DNA of 64,000 nucleotides, taken from positions 35,436 through 99,435 of the forward strand of contig NZ_PPRM01000018.1 of NCBI RefSeq assembly GCF_002902665.1. The letters run 5' to 3'. Positions 1 through 8,683 of this stretch are shown piece by piece; the stretch's first letter is position 1, and the number at the start of each line of letters is the position of its first letter. Source of the DNA: Macrococcoides caseolyticum (lineage in GTDB: Bacteria; Bacillota; Bacilli; Staphylococcales; Staphylococcaceae). The notes beneath the pieces are model-generated. The model made no database searches. It saw only the letters and a program-made list of their open reading frames with translations, and had not been told where the DNA came from. Position numbers and translations under genes: made by a program.

Positions 1-1
1 A

Positions 2-931
2 GAAACAGATCTTGGTACTGCAACAGAATTCGAGATTATTACGATGATGATGTTTGTTTATTTTGGTGCTGTTCATCCTGTAGACTTTGTAATTGTTGAA
101 GCAGGACTTGGAGCAAAGAATGACTCTACAAATGTATTTACACCGGTCATGTCGATATTAACATCGATTGGGTTAGATCATACAAATATTATCGGAGATA
201 CTTATATAGATATCGCTAAAGAAAAAGCGGGTGTCATTAAAGTTGGAGTACCGTTAGTTTATGCGGTTAAGAATGAAGATGCACAGGAGTATATCAATAG
301 TGTCGTCGCTGAAAAGCATATTAAAGGCATCAAGCTGGACAGAGATATTCAAATCGTTCAAAAAGGGGATGAGTTTACATTTCGATATAAATCCTACGAA
401 CTTGAGGCGATTGAATTGAAGATGATCGGTACGCATCAGCAGGAAAATGCAGCGCTCGCAATTGCTACATTACTTGAAATGTATGATAGAGGTATGCTTC
501 TTCTGGACTTTAATAAAATGATTCATGCAATTGAAGATACAACTTGGACCGGTCGTATAGAGAAAATCCAGGAGCATCCTACAATTATATTGGATGGCGC
601 ACATAATCTTGAATCAATTGAAGTGTTAGTTGATACGATGAAATCTCATTATGCAGGTCATAAGATTGATGTGTTGTTCTCCGCAATCGATGGAAAACCG
701 ATCGGTCGCATGTTAAAGTCTCTGGAAGAAATTAGTGAGCACTTCTATGTAACATCATTTGATTTTCCTAAAGCGCTGCCGCTTGACACTTTATATGAAC
801 ATGTCGAGCATGATAAACGAATTAAAGTAAAAGATTACGCAGATTTTATCAGAAACTATGAAGGTGATGTACTGCTTGTAACAGGAAGCCTGTATTTTAT
901 TAGTGCCGTAAAAGATAGATTAAGACAATAA
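2..931 (+). CDS. folC: Folylpolyglutamate synthase, C-terminal part (gene runs off left edge)
   Basis: This is the last 309 residues of a FolC/MurE-type ATP-dependent ligase, which adds glutamates to (dihydro)folate in the cytoplasm. The frame is open to the first base, so the first roughly 110 residues, including the P-loop, lie outside the window. Visible family marks are GLGAKNDSTN, the histidine segment SIGLDHTNIIG, the KEKAGVIK stretch and the C-terminal ligase motif ILDGAHN. A hairpin terminator follows 17 bp after the stop. In staphylococci folC is likewise followed closely by comC and radC. The identification is firm; only the N-terminus is missing. Confidence 0.93.
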   Translation, partial: ETDLGTATEFEIITMMMFVYFGAVHPVDFVIVEAGLGAKNDSTNVFTPVMSILTSIGLDHTNIIGDTYIDIAKEKAGVIKVGVPLVYAVKNEDAQEYINSVVAEKHIKGIKLDRDIQIVQKGDEFTFRYKSYELEAIELKMIGTHQQENAALAIATLLEMYDRGMLLLDFNKMIHAIEDTTWTGRIEKIQEHPTIILDGAHNLESIEVLVDTMKSHYAGHKIDVLFSAIDGKPIGRMLKSLEEISEHFYVTSFDFPKALPLDTLYEHVEHDKRIKVKDYADFIRNYEGDVLLVTGSLYFISAVKDRLRQ

Positions 932-947
932 ATCTTGTTAAAAAAAT

Positions 948-1001
948 AAACTTTCGGAAAATGTAGGAATCAAGAGATTCATGCATTGCCGAAAGTTTTT
1001 T
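948..1001 (+). terminator. Rho-independent terminator after folC
   Basis: The arms AAACTTTCGG (948-957) and CCGAAAGTTT (989-998) are exact complements, with a long loop and a following T run. It closes the folC transcript before the transporter gene. Confidence 0.75.
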
Positions 1002-1089
1002 GTATTCTGAAGAAAAAATACATTTAAAATCTGAAATTTTTGAATGTACTTTATAAATTAGGGAATGCTAACAAAAAGGGGGGAATTGT

Positions 1090-2472
1090 ATGAATTTTAA
1101 ATTAAAGATGCCACATACATATTTACTACTGCTTATAATTGTCTGTCTCGCAACTTTCATGACATATATCATACCTGCTGGAGAATTTGAACGTCAGAAA
1201 GTAGAAGACCGAACAGAAGTTATCAATGGTTCCTATCATCATGTAACGCAATCACCAGTTGCACCAATTGAGATATTTAGGTCTATTCCGAACGGTCTAA
1301 TAGAAGGTGGAGAGATTATCTTCTATATATTTATCGTCGGTGGAGCTTTTGGTATTATACATCGTACCGATGCCATTACTACTGGAGTCAACGCATTAAT
1401 GGAACGTGTCGGTCGTCATGGAAGATGGCTGATTCCGATTACGATGATTATGTTTAGTATTCTTGGGTTTTCAATTGGTCTCAGTGAAGAGACAATTATA
1501 TTTGTACCTATCGGAATTGCATTAGCGACAGCACTAGGATATGATGCCATGGTTGGAGCTGCAATGATCGCTCTAGGTGCAGGGATTGGATTCTTAGGTG
1601 GCATGATTAATCCATTCACGGTCGGAATCGCACAAAGTATAGCGGAAGTGCCGTTATTTTCTGGGTGGGGCTATCGTACTTTGATTTATTTGCTTGTCTT
1701 ATTTACGGGCATTCTTTATGTAATGCATTATGCTAAGAAAGTTAAGGCGCACCCTGAAAAAAGTTTATTATATGATGTGAACGTAGAAGAGAGAAGAACA
1801 ATGAGTGATGATGTGCTCGATACTAAATTTGATTCTTTTAAAAAGCGTCATGCTGTTATCTTAGTGATTCTAGCTGCAACGATAATTATCAATGTTTATG
1901 GTATATTCAAGTTTGGCTGGTTTTTAACACAGATGAGTGCAAACTTTCTAATTATGGGTATTGTTGTCGGAATCATTGGAGGACTCGGGGTTAACGGGAC
2001 ATTCGATGCATTGCTTGAGGGTATGAAGGATATTCTGTTTGGTGCGATGATTGTAGGTTTTGCTAAGGCTATTGTTGTCGTACTCACTTCTGGCAAGATT
2101 ATTGATACAATTGTTTTTCATATGACAGATTTTATCGACCATCTACCTGCTGCCTTTTCAGTAGTCGCAATGTTCTTAACACAGCTTATACTGAACTTCT
2201 TTATCCCTTCTGGTTCAGGCCAGGCGATGACTACAATGCCGATTATGGTGCCTATCAGTGACCTTCTGGGGATTAATCGGCAGGTTGCCGTTATGGCGTT
2301 CCAATATGGGGATGCCATCAGTAACAATATCATTCCGACAAGTGCCAGTCTTATGGGCTTATTGGCAGTCGCTGGTATTCCATATAATAAGTGGCTGAAA
2401 TTTGTCTGGAGAATTTCTGCAATATGGGTTTTGATATGTCTTGGAGGACTGATACTTTATATGTATCTATAA
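1090..2472 (+). CDS. yfcC: YfcC/DcuC-family membrane transporter
   Basis: A 460-residue polytopic inner-membrane protein with about 11-12 hydrophobic segments. Its opening MPHTYLLLLIIV, the IIPAGEF motif at the first periplasm-facing loop, and the conserved segments GAGIGFLGGMINPFTVGIAQ (about residues 165-184) and FFIPSGSGQAMTTMPIMVP (about 372-390) are typical of the YfcC branch of the DcuC family. Members are often annotated as basic amino acid or C4-dicarboxylate carriers; the substrate cannot be read from the sequence. It stands alone between two terminators with a strong AAAAAGGGGGGAA ribosome site, so it is its own transcription unit inserted between folC and comC. Confidence 0.85.
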   Translation: MNFKLKMPHTYLLLLIIVCLATFMTYIIPAGEFERQKVEDRTEVINGSYHHVTQSPVAPIEIFRSIPNGLIEGGEIIFYIFIVGGAFGIIHRTDAITTGVNALMERVGRHGRWLIPITMIMFSILGFSIGLSEETIIFVPIGIALATALGYDAMVGAAMIALGAGIGFLGGMINPFTVGIAQSIAEVPLFSGWGYRTLIYLLVLFTGILYVMHYAKKVKAHPEKSLLYDVNVEERRTMSDDVLDTKFDSFKKRHAVILVILAATIIINVYGIFKFGWFLTQMSANFLIMGIVVGIIGGLGVNGTFDALLEGMKDILFGAMIVGFAKAIVVVLTSGKIIDTIVFHMTDFIDHLPAAFSVVAMFLTQLILNFFIPSGSGQAMTTMPIMVPISDLLGINRQVAVMAFQYGDAISNNIIPTSASLMGLLAVAGIPYNKWLKFVWRISAIWVLICLGGLILYMYL

Positions 2473-2488
2473 AAAATAAAATATTACT

Positions 2489-2533
2489 AAAATTAAAAAA
2501 CTGCATATAATTTATGCAGTTTTTTAATTTTAG
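2489..2533 (+). terminator. Terminator after the YfcC-type transporter
   Basis: AAAATTAAAAAACTGCATA and TATGCAGTTTTTTAATTTT form a long AT-rich hairpin with a GC-containing tip. A-run and T-run flank it symmetrically, so it could work in both directions. Confidence 0.8.
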
Positions 2534-2590
2534 TCTAGAAATTTTTTAATAGATGTATCAAAATCACAGTTATTTTTAAAAAATGGACTT

Positions 2591-2619
2591 TTTACAGGAT
2601 TTATTTTTTGTTATATATT
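2591..2619 (+). promoter_or_regulatory. Sigma-A-like promoter for comC
   Basis: TTTACA (2591-2596), 17 bp spacer, TATATT (2614-2619), about 22 bp ahead of the comC start codon. Confidence 0.5.
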
Positions 2620-2641
2620 ATAAGCGAAAGTGAGGTGAATT

Positions 2642-3379
2642 ATGACAGTCATCATTTTTTTGCTCGGTGCGTGCTTTAGTTCTTTTATAAGTTGCATCAA
2701 TGACCAGAACAGTTTATTCCGTCGTTCTAGGTGTCTTAAGTGTCATCATAAACTATCAGCTAAAGATTTGATTCCAGTCATTTCATATTTTATGCTAAAG
2801 GGACGTTGTAAATACTGTAGCATACATATACCACCTGAATTGTTATGGGGTGAACTACTGATGGGTGCTGCTTTCGTATATATATTTTCCTTAAATAGTA
2901 TAATTCATATTAATATCGCACTTACAATCACAATTTTTTTGATCCCGCTTTCGATCATTGATATTGAAACATACACCATCCCTAATCAGTTGCTTACGTT
3001 ATTCTTTTCTTGCTTAATGATAGGTTATACGTATCTATTTATCTTTCATAGCGAAACAATTTCCGAAATCAAATTTGAACATATTATGATCAAATTGCTG
3101 ATTATTCTGCTTCTGCATATATTCTTCTTCGTAACAAAAAGCATCGGATATGGAGATATCAAACTTTTCGTAATTTTACTTATTTTTCTGCCAATCCCTT
3201 ATTACATTGCAATGTTCTTTATGACATATCTAATTGGAGGTTTTGCCAGCATGGTATTTTTATCCTATAAAAGAAATTTAAAAAAGATTCCGCTTGTTCC
3301 ATTTATTGCTGCAAGTTTCTTTGTGGTGATGTATTTGTACCAGGATATTAAATATATTTATTTTGGAGGGTTTGTTTAA
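2642..3379 (+). CDS. comC: Type IV prepilin peptidase / N-methyltransferase (ComC-like)
   Basis: A 245-residue polytopic aspartyl protease that trims and methylates prepilins such as the ComG pseudopilins, needed for competence pseudopilus assembly at the membrane. The N-terminal cytoplasmic domain carries two CxxC pairs (CLKCHHKL and CKYCSIHI, about residues 31-60). The two catalytic Asp regions are visible as IDIETYTIPN and the GxGD-type IGYGDIK. The length is normal. Its stop codon overlaps the radC start (TAATG), so the two are translationally coupled. It belongs with the comEA-comEB-comEC genes near the right end of the window. Confidence 0.9.
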   Translation: MTVIIFLLGACFSSFISCINDQNSLFRRSRCLKCHHKLSAKDLIPVISYFMLKGRCKYCSIHIPPELLWGELLMGAAFVYIFSLNSIIHINIALTITIFLIPLSIIDIETYTIPNQLLTLFFSCLMIGYTYLFIFHSETISEIKFEHIMIKLLIILLLHIFFFVTKSIGYGDIKLFVILLIFLPIPYYIAMFFMTYLIGGFASMVFLSYKRNLKKIPLVPFIAASFFVVMYLYQDIKYIYFGGFV

Positions 3380-4050
3380 TGCAGATGATTACACTGGAAT
3401 GTGATAAACCGAGAGAAAGACTTTTAACTTATGGTGCTGCACAGCTAACAAATCAAGAACTACTCTCTCTTATTATTGGCAGCGGTGTTCGAGAAGAAAA
3501 TGTTTATACGGTGGCACAGCGCTTACTGGAACATATAGGTCATATTGGAGACTTAAGATATATGACATTTCAGGAGCTGATTACAATTAAAGGCATAGGC
3601 CAGAAGAAAGCAGCAATGATTCTTGCTATCATAGAACTTGCCATAAGAATGCATACGCATACGAAAGAGACAAGGATAAAAGTGAAATCACCTGCATGTG
3701 CAGCAAATTTATTGATGGAACGTCTGCGTTATATGACTCAGGAACATTTTATCGTATTATCACTGAATACAAAGAATATCGTGATGCATGAATCAACGAT
3801 ATTCATCGGTTCACTGAATGCATCTATTGTACATCCGAGAGAAGTATTTAAGGAAGCGGTTAAAAGAAGTGCAGCAGCAATCATTGTTGTGCATAATCAT
3901 CCTTCTGGAGATCCAGAACCGAGCTATGAAGATATAGAAGCTACAAAACGTTTGATTAAATGTGGAGAGATCTTCGGGATAGACGTACTGGATCATATTA
4001 TTATAGGAGATGGTTATTATGTCAGTATAAAAGAAAAGGGGATACTTTAA
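3379..4050 (+). CDS. radC: RadC family JAB/MPN-domain protein
   Basis: A 223-residue RadC protein. The N-terminal helix-hairpin-helix region contains TIKGIGQKKAAMILA (about residues 70-84). The C-terminal JAB1/MPN metalloprotease-like domain has the zinc-site signature HNHPSGDPEPS (about 172-182) with the upstream Glu in HPREVFKEA. RadC was once linked to DNA repair; its biochemical role remains uncertain. The start overlaps the comC stop; a second in-frame ATG lies two codons in (3385). The stop overlaps the start of the next small gene by one base, so three genes are coupled in a row. Confidence 0.93.
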   Translation: MQMITLECDKPRERLLTYGAAQLTNQELLSLIIGSGVREENVYTVAQRLLEHIGHIGDLRYMTFQELITIKGIGQKKAAMILAIIELAIRMHTHTKETRIKVKSPACAANLLMERLRYMTQEHFIVLSLNTKNIVMHESTIFIGSLNASIVHPREVFKEAVKRSAAAIIVVHNHPSGDPEPSYEDIEATKRLIKCGEIFGIDVLDHIIIGDGYYVSIKEKGIL

Positions 4051-4412
4051 TGGGACTTGATATGTATTTCTATGTTGAAGATAAAGTCACACGTGAACGT
4101 ATAGAACTGGCCTACTATAGAAAGTTCAATGCATTGCACGGATATTTTGATAAGAAATATAAGCTGGATAATCCTGGACAATGTGAAGTGACAGCTGACG
4201 ACCTATTTTATTTATTGAGCGCAGTAAAAGCTATACAGTCTCGTCCTAGTGATGCACCTATGAGACTTCCGTATTATACAGGGCCGTTCTTTGGTTCATA
4301 TGAATACGAAGCGATATATTTTGATCACATTTCTCAGCTTCATAAAGACTTAAAGCGCTTAATATTAATAGATAAAGGAAAGTATCAAATTTTGTATCTT
4401 GCAGATTACTAA
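4050..4412 (+). CDS. Hypothetical protein of the MGLDMY-type, 120 residues
   Basis: Starts at the ATG overlapping the radC stop (TAATG) with AAAAGGGG upstream; a longer reading upstream in the same frame would run inside radC and is not credible. The opening MGLDMYFYVEDK resembles small soluble proteins seen in phages and various bacterial genomes that begin MGLDMYL. The rest is rich in Tyr, Asp and Leu, with no transmembrane segment, no cysteines apart from one in GQCEV, and no motif I can name. It is read with comC-radC and has no homologous role that I know of; function unknown. Confidence 0.75.
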   Translation: MGLDMYFYVEDKVTRERIELAYYRKFNALHGYFDKKYKLDNPGQCEVTADDLFYLLSAVKAIQSRPSDAPMRLPYYTGPFFGSYEYEAIYFDHISQLHKDLKRLILIDKGKYQILYLADY

Positions 4413-4445
4413 AATTCGATTTTCGAAATTTATTCATATAAACTA

Positions 4446-4474
4446 TTGAAATTTTCAGAAGATTAAATTATGAT
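4446..4474 (+). promoter_or_regulatory. Sigma-A promoter of the leader peptide / ABC exporter unit
   Basis: TTGAAA (4446-4451), 17 bp, TATGAT (4469-4474): close to consensus with ideal spacing. Predicted transcript start about 4481, giving a leader of about 200 nt before the first ABC gene. Confidence 0.75.
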
Positions 4475-4507
4475 GGAAATAACTTAAAGAGAAAGGAGGA
4501 AAATAAG

Positions 4508-4585
4508 ATGAACAAATTAATACATTTTGTATTGATACAACAAGAAATTCAATATTTTCCTCGTGCAGCGCATAAATTTATGTGA
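4508..4585 (+). CDS. Putative 25-residue leader peptide for the ABC exporter
   Basis: A very short frame opening MNKLIHFVLIQQ and ending AAHKFM. It has an excellent ribosome site, AAAGGAGG at 4493-4500, 7 bp before the ATG, and lies directly downstream of a near-consensus promoter and upstream of a terminator hairpin and an ABC exporter pair. The arrangement matches bmrB-bmrC-bmrD of Bacillus subtilis, where translation of a short leader controls transcription into a drug exporter, although I see no sequence similarity that I could vouch for. The end of the frame forms a small inverted repeat (CGCATAAA/TTTATGTG) over the stop codon that could take part in alternative folding. That it is translated and regulatory is inference. 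Confidence 0.55.
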   Translation: MNKLIHFVLIQQEIQYFPRAAHKFM

Positions 4586-4610
4586 TTGCAGGGAGATCTC
4601 TCTAGATATA

Positions 4611-4653
4611 AAAGCGCACATGCTTTCATTTTATGGGAGTGTGTGCTTTTTTG
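4611..4653 (+). terminator. Terminator/attenuator hairpin between leader peptide and ABC genes
   Basis: AAAGCGCACA (4611-4620) pairs with TGTGTGCTTT (4640-4649) over 10 bp, with one G-U pair, followed by a T run to 4652. The strong ribosome site of the downstream ABC gene begins 7 bp later, so read-through must be regulated for the exporter to be made. Confidence 0.75.
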
Positions 4654-4678
4654 TGTTTAAGGAGAAAGGAGATGGAAT

Positions 4679-6418
4679 ATGTTTGATGTTTTAAGTAAGT
4701 TAAGCTGGTTTTTTAAACAGGAGAAGAAACGTTATATTATTGCGATCATCGTTTTGTTAATAGCAAATGTAGTTGAAGTCATTCCGCCATGGCTGATTGG
4801 TCAGACGATAGATGCAGTTAATTTGAAGACGTTGAACGCATCAACGTTTAACTGGATAATGCTTGTCTTCCTAATTACGATTATCCTTAGTTATGTCATC
4901 AATTTCTTATGGCGTTATCTACTCTTTAATGGATCCCAGCTGCTCGAAAGTATAATGCGCAGAAAGTTGATGGCAAAGTTTCTGACGATGAGTCCGGGAT
5001 TCTATGAGAAAAACAGAACAGGTGACTTGATGGCCAAAGCGACAAATGACTTAAGTGCAATTCGTATGACTGTTGGTTTCGGAATATTGACATTAGTCGA
5101 TAGTACGACTTACATGATTACAATCATTGCAACAATGGCAGTCCTTGTATCCTGGAAATTAACGTTAGCCGCATTGTTGCCGCTTCCATTTTTAGCGATA
5201 ATAGAGCAGAAACTTGGTAAGATGATTCACGAACGTTATATAGTGAGTCAGGATGCATTTGGTGAAATGAATGACAGTGTACTTGAGTCTATAGAAGGAG
5301 TAAGGGTGTCAAAAGCGTTTGCTCAGGAAGAAAATTTAAATGAACGCTTCCGTCGTATGACGACAGATGTAGTAAATAAATTTATCCATGTAGAGAAACT
5401 TGATGCGTTATTTAAGCCGCTTACTATTATTATTACTGCTTTAAGTTTTATGATTGCACTAGGGTATGGAAGCTTTCTCGTCAATCAAGGCGAAATTACG
5501 GTAGGCGCATTGATTTCATTTAACGTCTATTTGAATATGCTTATATGGCCAATGTTTGCAATTGGTATGCTCTTTAATATTATGCAGCGTGGTAATGCGT
5601 CATTGGATCGTGTGATGGAAACGTTAGATGCTCAGGATACCTTAATGGAACCGATTGACCATGTAGTACCTGATGACCATAATGTAGCATTTGAAGCAGT
5701 GACGTTCCAATATCCATCGAGCGAAACAGTCAATCTATCGAATATTTCGATTCATCTGGACACAGGAGATACTTTAGGGATCGTTGGTCCGACTGGAAGT
5801 GGAAAGACGACATTAATTAAGCAGATACTAAAAGAATATCCACTTGGACGAGGTGTGATAACTTTAGGAAATGTCAATCTGGATCGATTAACAAAAAAAG
5901 AAGTAAGAGATAAAATTGGTTACGTATCCCAGGAAAACATCTTATTCTCAAGGACAATTCGAGAAAATATTAAGTTTGGTAAAGACGATGCGACAGAGGA
6001 GGAAATCGCTGAAGCTATACGCCTTGCAAACTTTAATGAAGATATTAAACGACTGCCATCTGGTCTGGATACATTGGTAGGAGAAAAAGGGATAGCGATA
6101 TCTGGAGGTCAAAAGCAGCGTATATCGATTGCACGTGCGATGATTAAAAATCCAGATATTCTTATACTTGATGATTCTTTAAGTGCTGTAGATGCAAAGA
6201 CAGAAACAGCGATTATCGAGAATATAGAATCTTCACGTAAAGGCAAGACAACCATTATTTCCACGCATAGACTTTCTGCTGTACAGCACGCCGAGCATAT
6301 TGTCGTGCTGGCTGAAGGAGTCATTGTACAAGAAGGTACACATGATGAATTAATTGCACAGAATGGATGGTATAAAGAACAGTTTGATCGACAACAACTA
6401 GGAGGTGAGTCGTCATGA
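4679..6418 (+). CDS. yheI: ABC exporter subunit with degenerate ATP site (YheI/BmrC-like)
   Basis: A 579-residue half-transporter: six transmembrane helices (about residues 15-310) followed by an ATPase domain with Walker A GPTGSGKTT, signature ISGGQKQR and H-loop STHRLS. Walker B reads ILILDDSLSAVD: the catalytic Glu is replaced by Asp. This is the hallmark of the inactive-site partner in heterodimeric exporters such as BmrC (YheI), LmrC and TM287. It overlaps the next gene by 4 bp (ATGA), so the two subunits are made together. Heterodimeric exporters of this family pump hydrophobic drugs out of the cell; the substrate here is unknown. Start chosen for the AAGGAGAAAGGAG site upstream. Confidence 0.88.
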   Translation: MFDVLSKLSWFFKQEKKRYIIAIIVLLIANVVEVIPPWLIGQTIDAVNLKTLNASTFNWIMLVFLITIILSYVINFLWRYLLFNGSQLLESIMRRKLMAKFLTMSPGFYEKNRTGDLMAKATNDLSAIRMTVGFGILTLVDSTTYMITIIATMAVLVSWKLTLAALLPLPFLAIIEQKLGKMIHERYIVSQDAFGEMNDSVLESIEGVRVSKAFAQEENLNERFRRMTTDVVNKFIHVEKLDALFKPLTIIITALSFMIALGYGSFLVNQGEITVGALISFNVYLNMLIWPMFAIGMLFNIMQRGNASLDRVMETLDAQDTLMEPIDHVVPDDHNVAFEAVTFQYPSSETVNLSNISIHLDTGDTLGIVGPTGSGKTTLIKQILKEYPLGRGVITLGNVNLDRLTKKEVRDKIGYVSQENILFSRTIRENIKFGKDDATEEEIAEAIRLANFNEDIKRLPSGLDTLVGEKGIAISGGQKQRISIARAMIKNPDILILDDSLSAVDAKTETAIIENIESSRKGKTTIISTHRLSAVQHAEHIVVLAEGVIVQEGTHDELIAQNGWYKEQFDRQQLGGESS

Positions 6419-8148
6419 GTACGACGAAACGTCTCTATCATGAAGCAGTAAAAGAAAAGAAATTATTTATTGCAGGTTTTATCATTCTTTTCTTTGCGGT
6501 CGTTACTGAATTGTTAGGTCCTGTAATAGGAATGTACATTATCGATCATCATATCAAAGATGCAGGTGAAACAATCAATATGCAGCCTATATTGCAGCTG
6601 CTTGGATTATATTTTCTTATTGCTGTAGTCTATGCAATTATGAGCTATTATCAGACAATTGTCTTTCAGACAGCGGGTTCAAATGTTATAAAGCATCTAC
6701 GAACGAACTTGTTTGAACATATTCAGAAATTACCGATAAAATATTTTGATAACTTGCCCGCTGGAAAAGTTGTTGCAAGAATAACGAATGATACTCAGAC
6801 GATCCTTGAACTTTTTACAGTGATGCTTCCAACATATATCGCAGGTTTTGCAAATATTTTAGGAATTATTATAGTCATATTCTATTTTAATGCAAAAGTA
6901 GGATTGCTGGCACTGATTGTTGTACCATTACTGTTTTTCTGGCTGATGCTCTATCGTAAGATTTCAGATAAGTATAATCATATTGTTCGTGAACGAAACA
7001 GTGATATGAATGCGATGCTGAATGAATCGATCAATGGGATGACGATTATTCAGGCTTTTAATCAAGAAGCGAAGATACAGCGTGAATACGACGAACTGAA
7101 TAAAGAGTATCTGAAGAACTATGAACGAATTATTAAGCTGGATTCATTAACGAGTCATAATTTGATGGGCATTATACGTTCTGCGGTGTTTTTAATCATG
7201 ATTTATATATTTGGTCAGTCATTCTTATCGAATGAAGCGACATTAACAGCAGGGATGATGTATATTCTTGTAGATTATTTGACGCGATTATTTAATCCAA
7301 TGTTCAATATCGTTAATCAGCTAAGTGTATTAGAACAAGCACGTGTATCAAGCAATCGTGTGTTTGAAATGATGGATGAAACGCCGGAAATCATCGAACA
7401 GGGTGAACTGTTGATAACACGTGGAGAAGTAAAGTTTCAAAATGTATCATTTGGCTATAAAAAAGATGAACTTGTCCTTAAAGATATTAATATCCATGCA
7501 GCACCTGGACAGACAATCGGTTTAGTCGGTCATACAGGTTCAGGTAAAAGTTCTATAATGAACCTGCTCTTTAGGTTCTATGATCCAACTGAAGGGCAGA
7601 TTCTAATCGATGGAGTAGATACGAAGTCGGTGACAAAAGCGTCCATGAGAAGTCGTATGGGTATCGTCCTACAGGATCCATACTTATATACAGGCACTAT
7701 CCTAAGCAACATTACGTTGGGAGATAACCGTATATCACGCCAAACTGCAGAACATGCATTAATGCGTGTAGGCGGTCATCGAGTACTGCAGTCGCTGGAG
7801 CAGGGGATCGACACAGAAGTGGTGGAACGTGGTGCGACATTATCGAGCGGACAGCGTCAGTTAATTTCGTTTGCACGTGCGCTTGCATTTGATCCGAAAA
7901 TATTAATACTTGATGAAGCGACAGCTAGTATTGATTCAGAAACTGAAGCGATGATTCAGCAGGCCATGGATGTATTAAAGAGTGGTCGTACAACATTTGT
8001 TATTGCACATCGACTATCTACAATCAAGAATGCAGATCAGATTCTCGTGCTGGATAAGGGTGAGATTATTGAGCATGGTACGCATGACGAATTGATTGCA
8101 CTTCAAGGTCAATATGCTAAAATGTATGCATTACAATCAGGTAGGTAG
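6415..8148 (+). CDS. yheH: ABC exporter subunit with catalytic Walker B (YheH/BmrD-like)
   Basis: A 577-residue half-transporter with six transmembrane helices and an ATPase domain: Walker A GHTGSGKSS, Walker B ILILDEATASID with the catalytic Glu intact, H-loop AHRLS. Its signature is LSSGQRQ instead of LSGGQ. In the heterodimer this weakened signature would face the Walker motifs of the first subunit, so both deviations fall in the same composite ATP site and the other site is fully canonical. That is the known BmrC/BmrD design. It starts inside the stop of the first subunit (4-bp overlap), which implies translational coupling. Confidence 0.9.
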   Translation: MSTTKRLYHEAVKEKKLFIAGFIILFFAVVTELLGPVIGMYIIDHHIKDAGETINMQPILQLLGLYFLIAVVYAIMSYYQTIVFQTAGSNVIKHLRTNLFEHIQKLPIKYFDNLPAGKVVARITNDTQTILELFTVMLPTYIAGFANILGIIIVIFYFNAKVGLLALIVVPLLFFWLMLYRKISDKYNHIVRERNSDMNAMLNESINGMTIIQAFNQEAKIQREYDELNKEYLKNYERIIKLDSLTSHNLMGIIRSAVFLIMIYIFGQSFLSNEATLTAGMMYILVDYLTRLFNPMFNIVNQLSVLEQARVSSNRVFEMMDETPEIIEQGELLITRGEVKFQNVSFGYKKDELVLKDINIHAAPGQTIGLVGHTGSGKSSIMNLLFRFYDPTEGQILIDGVDTKSVTKASMRSRMGIVLQDPYLYTGTILSNITLGDNRISRQTAEHALMRVGGHRVLQSLEQGIDTEVVERGATLSSGQRQLISFARALAFDPKILILDEATASIDSETEAMIQQAMDVLKSGRTTFVIAHRLSTIKNADQILVLDKGEIIEHGTHDELIALQGQYAKMYALQSGR

Positions 8149-8152
8149 AGAC

Positions 8153-8674
8153 ATGCTTATAATTAGCAGGATGGATGAAGAAAGTGCACGAACTATAAGT
8201 TTATGGAATTTTGGAGAAACATATGCATCCTATAACCTGAATGGCGAGCAAAGTGCCATTCAGGAATTTTTGAATGGACATTATTATATTGTATATAAGG
8301 ATGATGATATATTTGGATTTTTTTGCGACGGTGAGAGTGCCCAAGTCGATTTTATGATGACAGATGCTTATGTTATTGACTTTGGTTTCGCACTGAATCC
8401 AAAATTTATCGGTCAAGGTTATGGCAGGTCATTTATTAAGATGATCATGCACTTTTATCATGAATATCAAGATATCTGTCATTTCAGACTTACAGTGGCA
8501 TCATTTAACACGAGAGCGATTTATTTATACCATCGTATCGGATTTGAATTTAATAAGGAAATATCGATGATTGAAGATGGAACTCTCACAAAATTTTACG
8601 TAATGTCTCGTGATTTCCATCTTAAGACGGATGAAGCTATCCTTGTTTTACATTATAGTTATGTAAGAAAGTAG
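8153..8674 (+). CDS. GNAT-family N-acetyltransferase
   Basis: A 173-residue protein of the Gcn5-related acetyltransferase fold. The acetyl-CoA loop is seen as NPKFIGQGYGRSFI (about residues 84-97, the Q/RxxGxG/A motif A). It is followed by FRLTVASFNTRAIYLYHRIGF (motif B, with the usual N..A..LY...GF pattern). The ATG at 8153, 4 bp after the exporter stop, is chosen over an upstream start that would overlap the exporter by 53 bp. Acceptor unknown. It is probably co-transcribed with the exporter, but nothing ties the two functions together. Confidence 0.8.
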   Translation: MLIISRMDEESARTISLWNFGETYASYNLNGEQSAIQEFLNGHYYIVYKDDDIFGFFCDGESAQVDFMMTDAYVIDFGFALNPKFIGQGYGRSFIKMIMHFYHEYQDICHFRLTVASFNTRAIYLYHRIGFEFNKEISMIEDGTLTKFYVMSRDFHLKTDEAILVLHYSYVRK

Positions 8675-8683
8675 GGGATCCGA

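Noticed and set aside
4508..4585. A type I toxin or other toxin-antitoxin peptide
   Set aside because: The peptide has no clear transmembrane helix and no antisense RNA promoter was seen. The promoter-peptide-terminator-exporter order fits a leader better.
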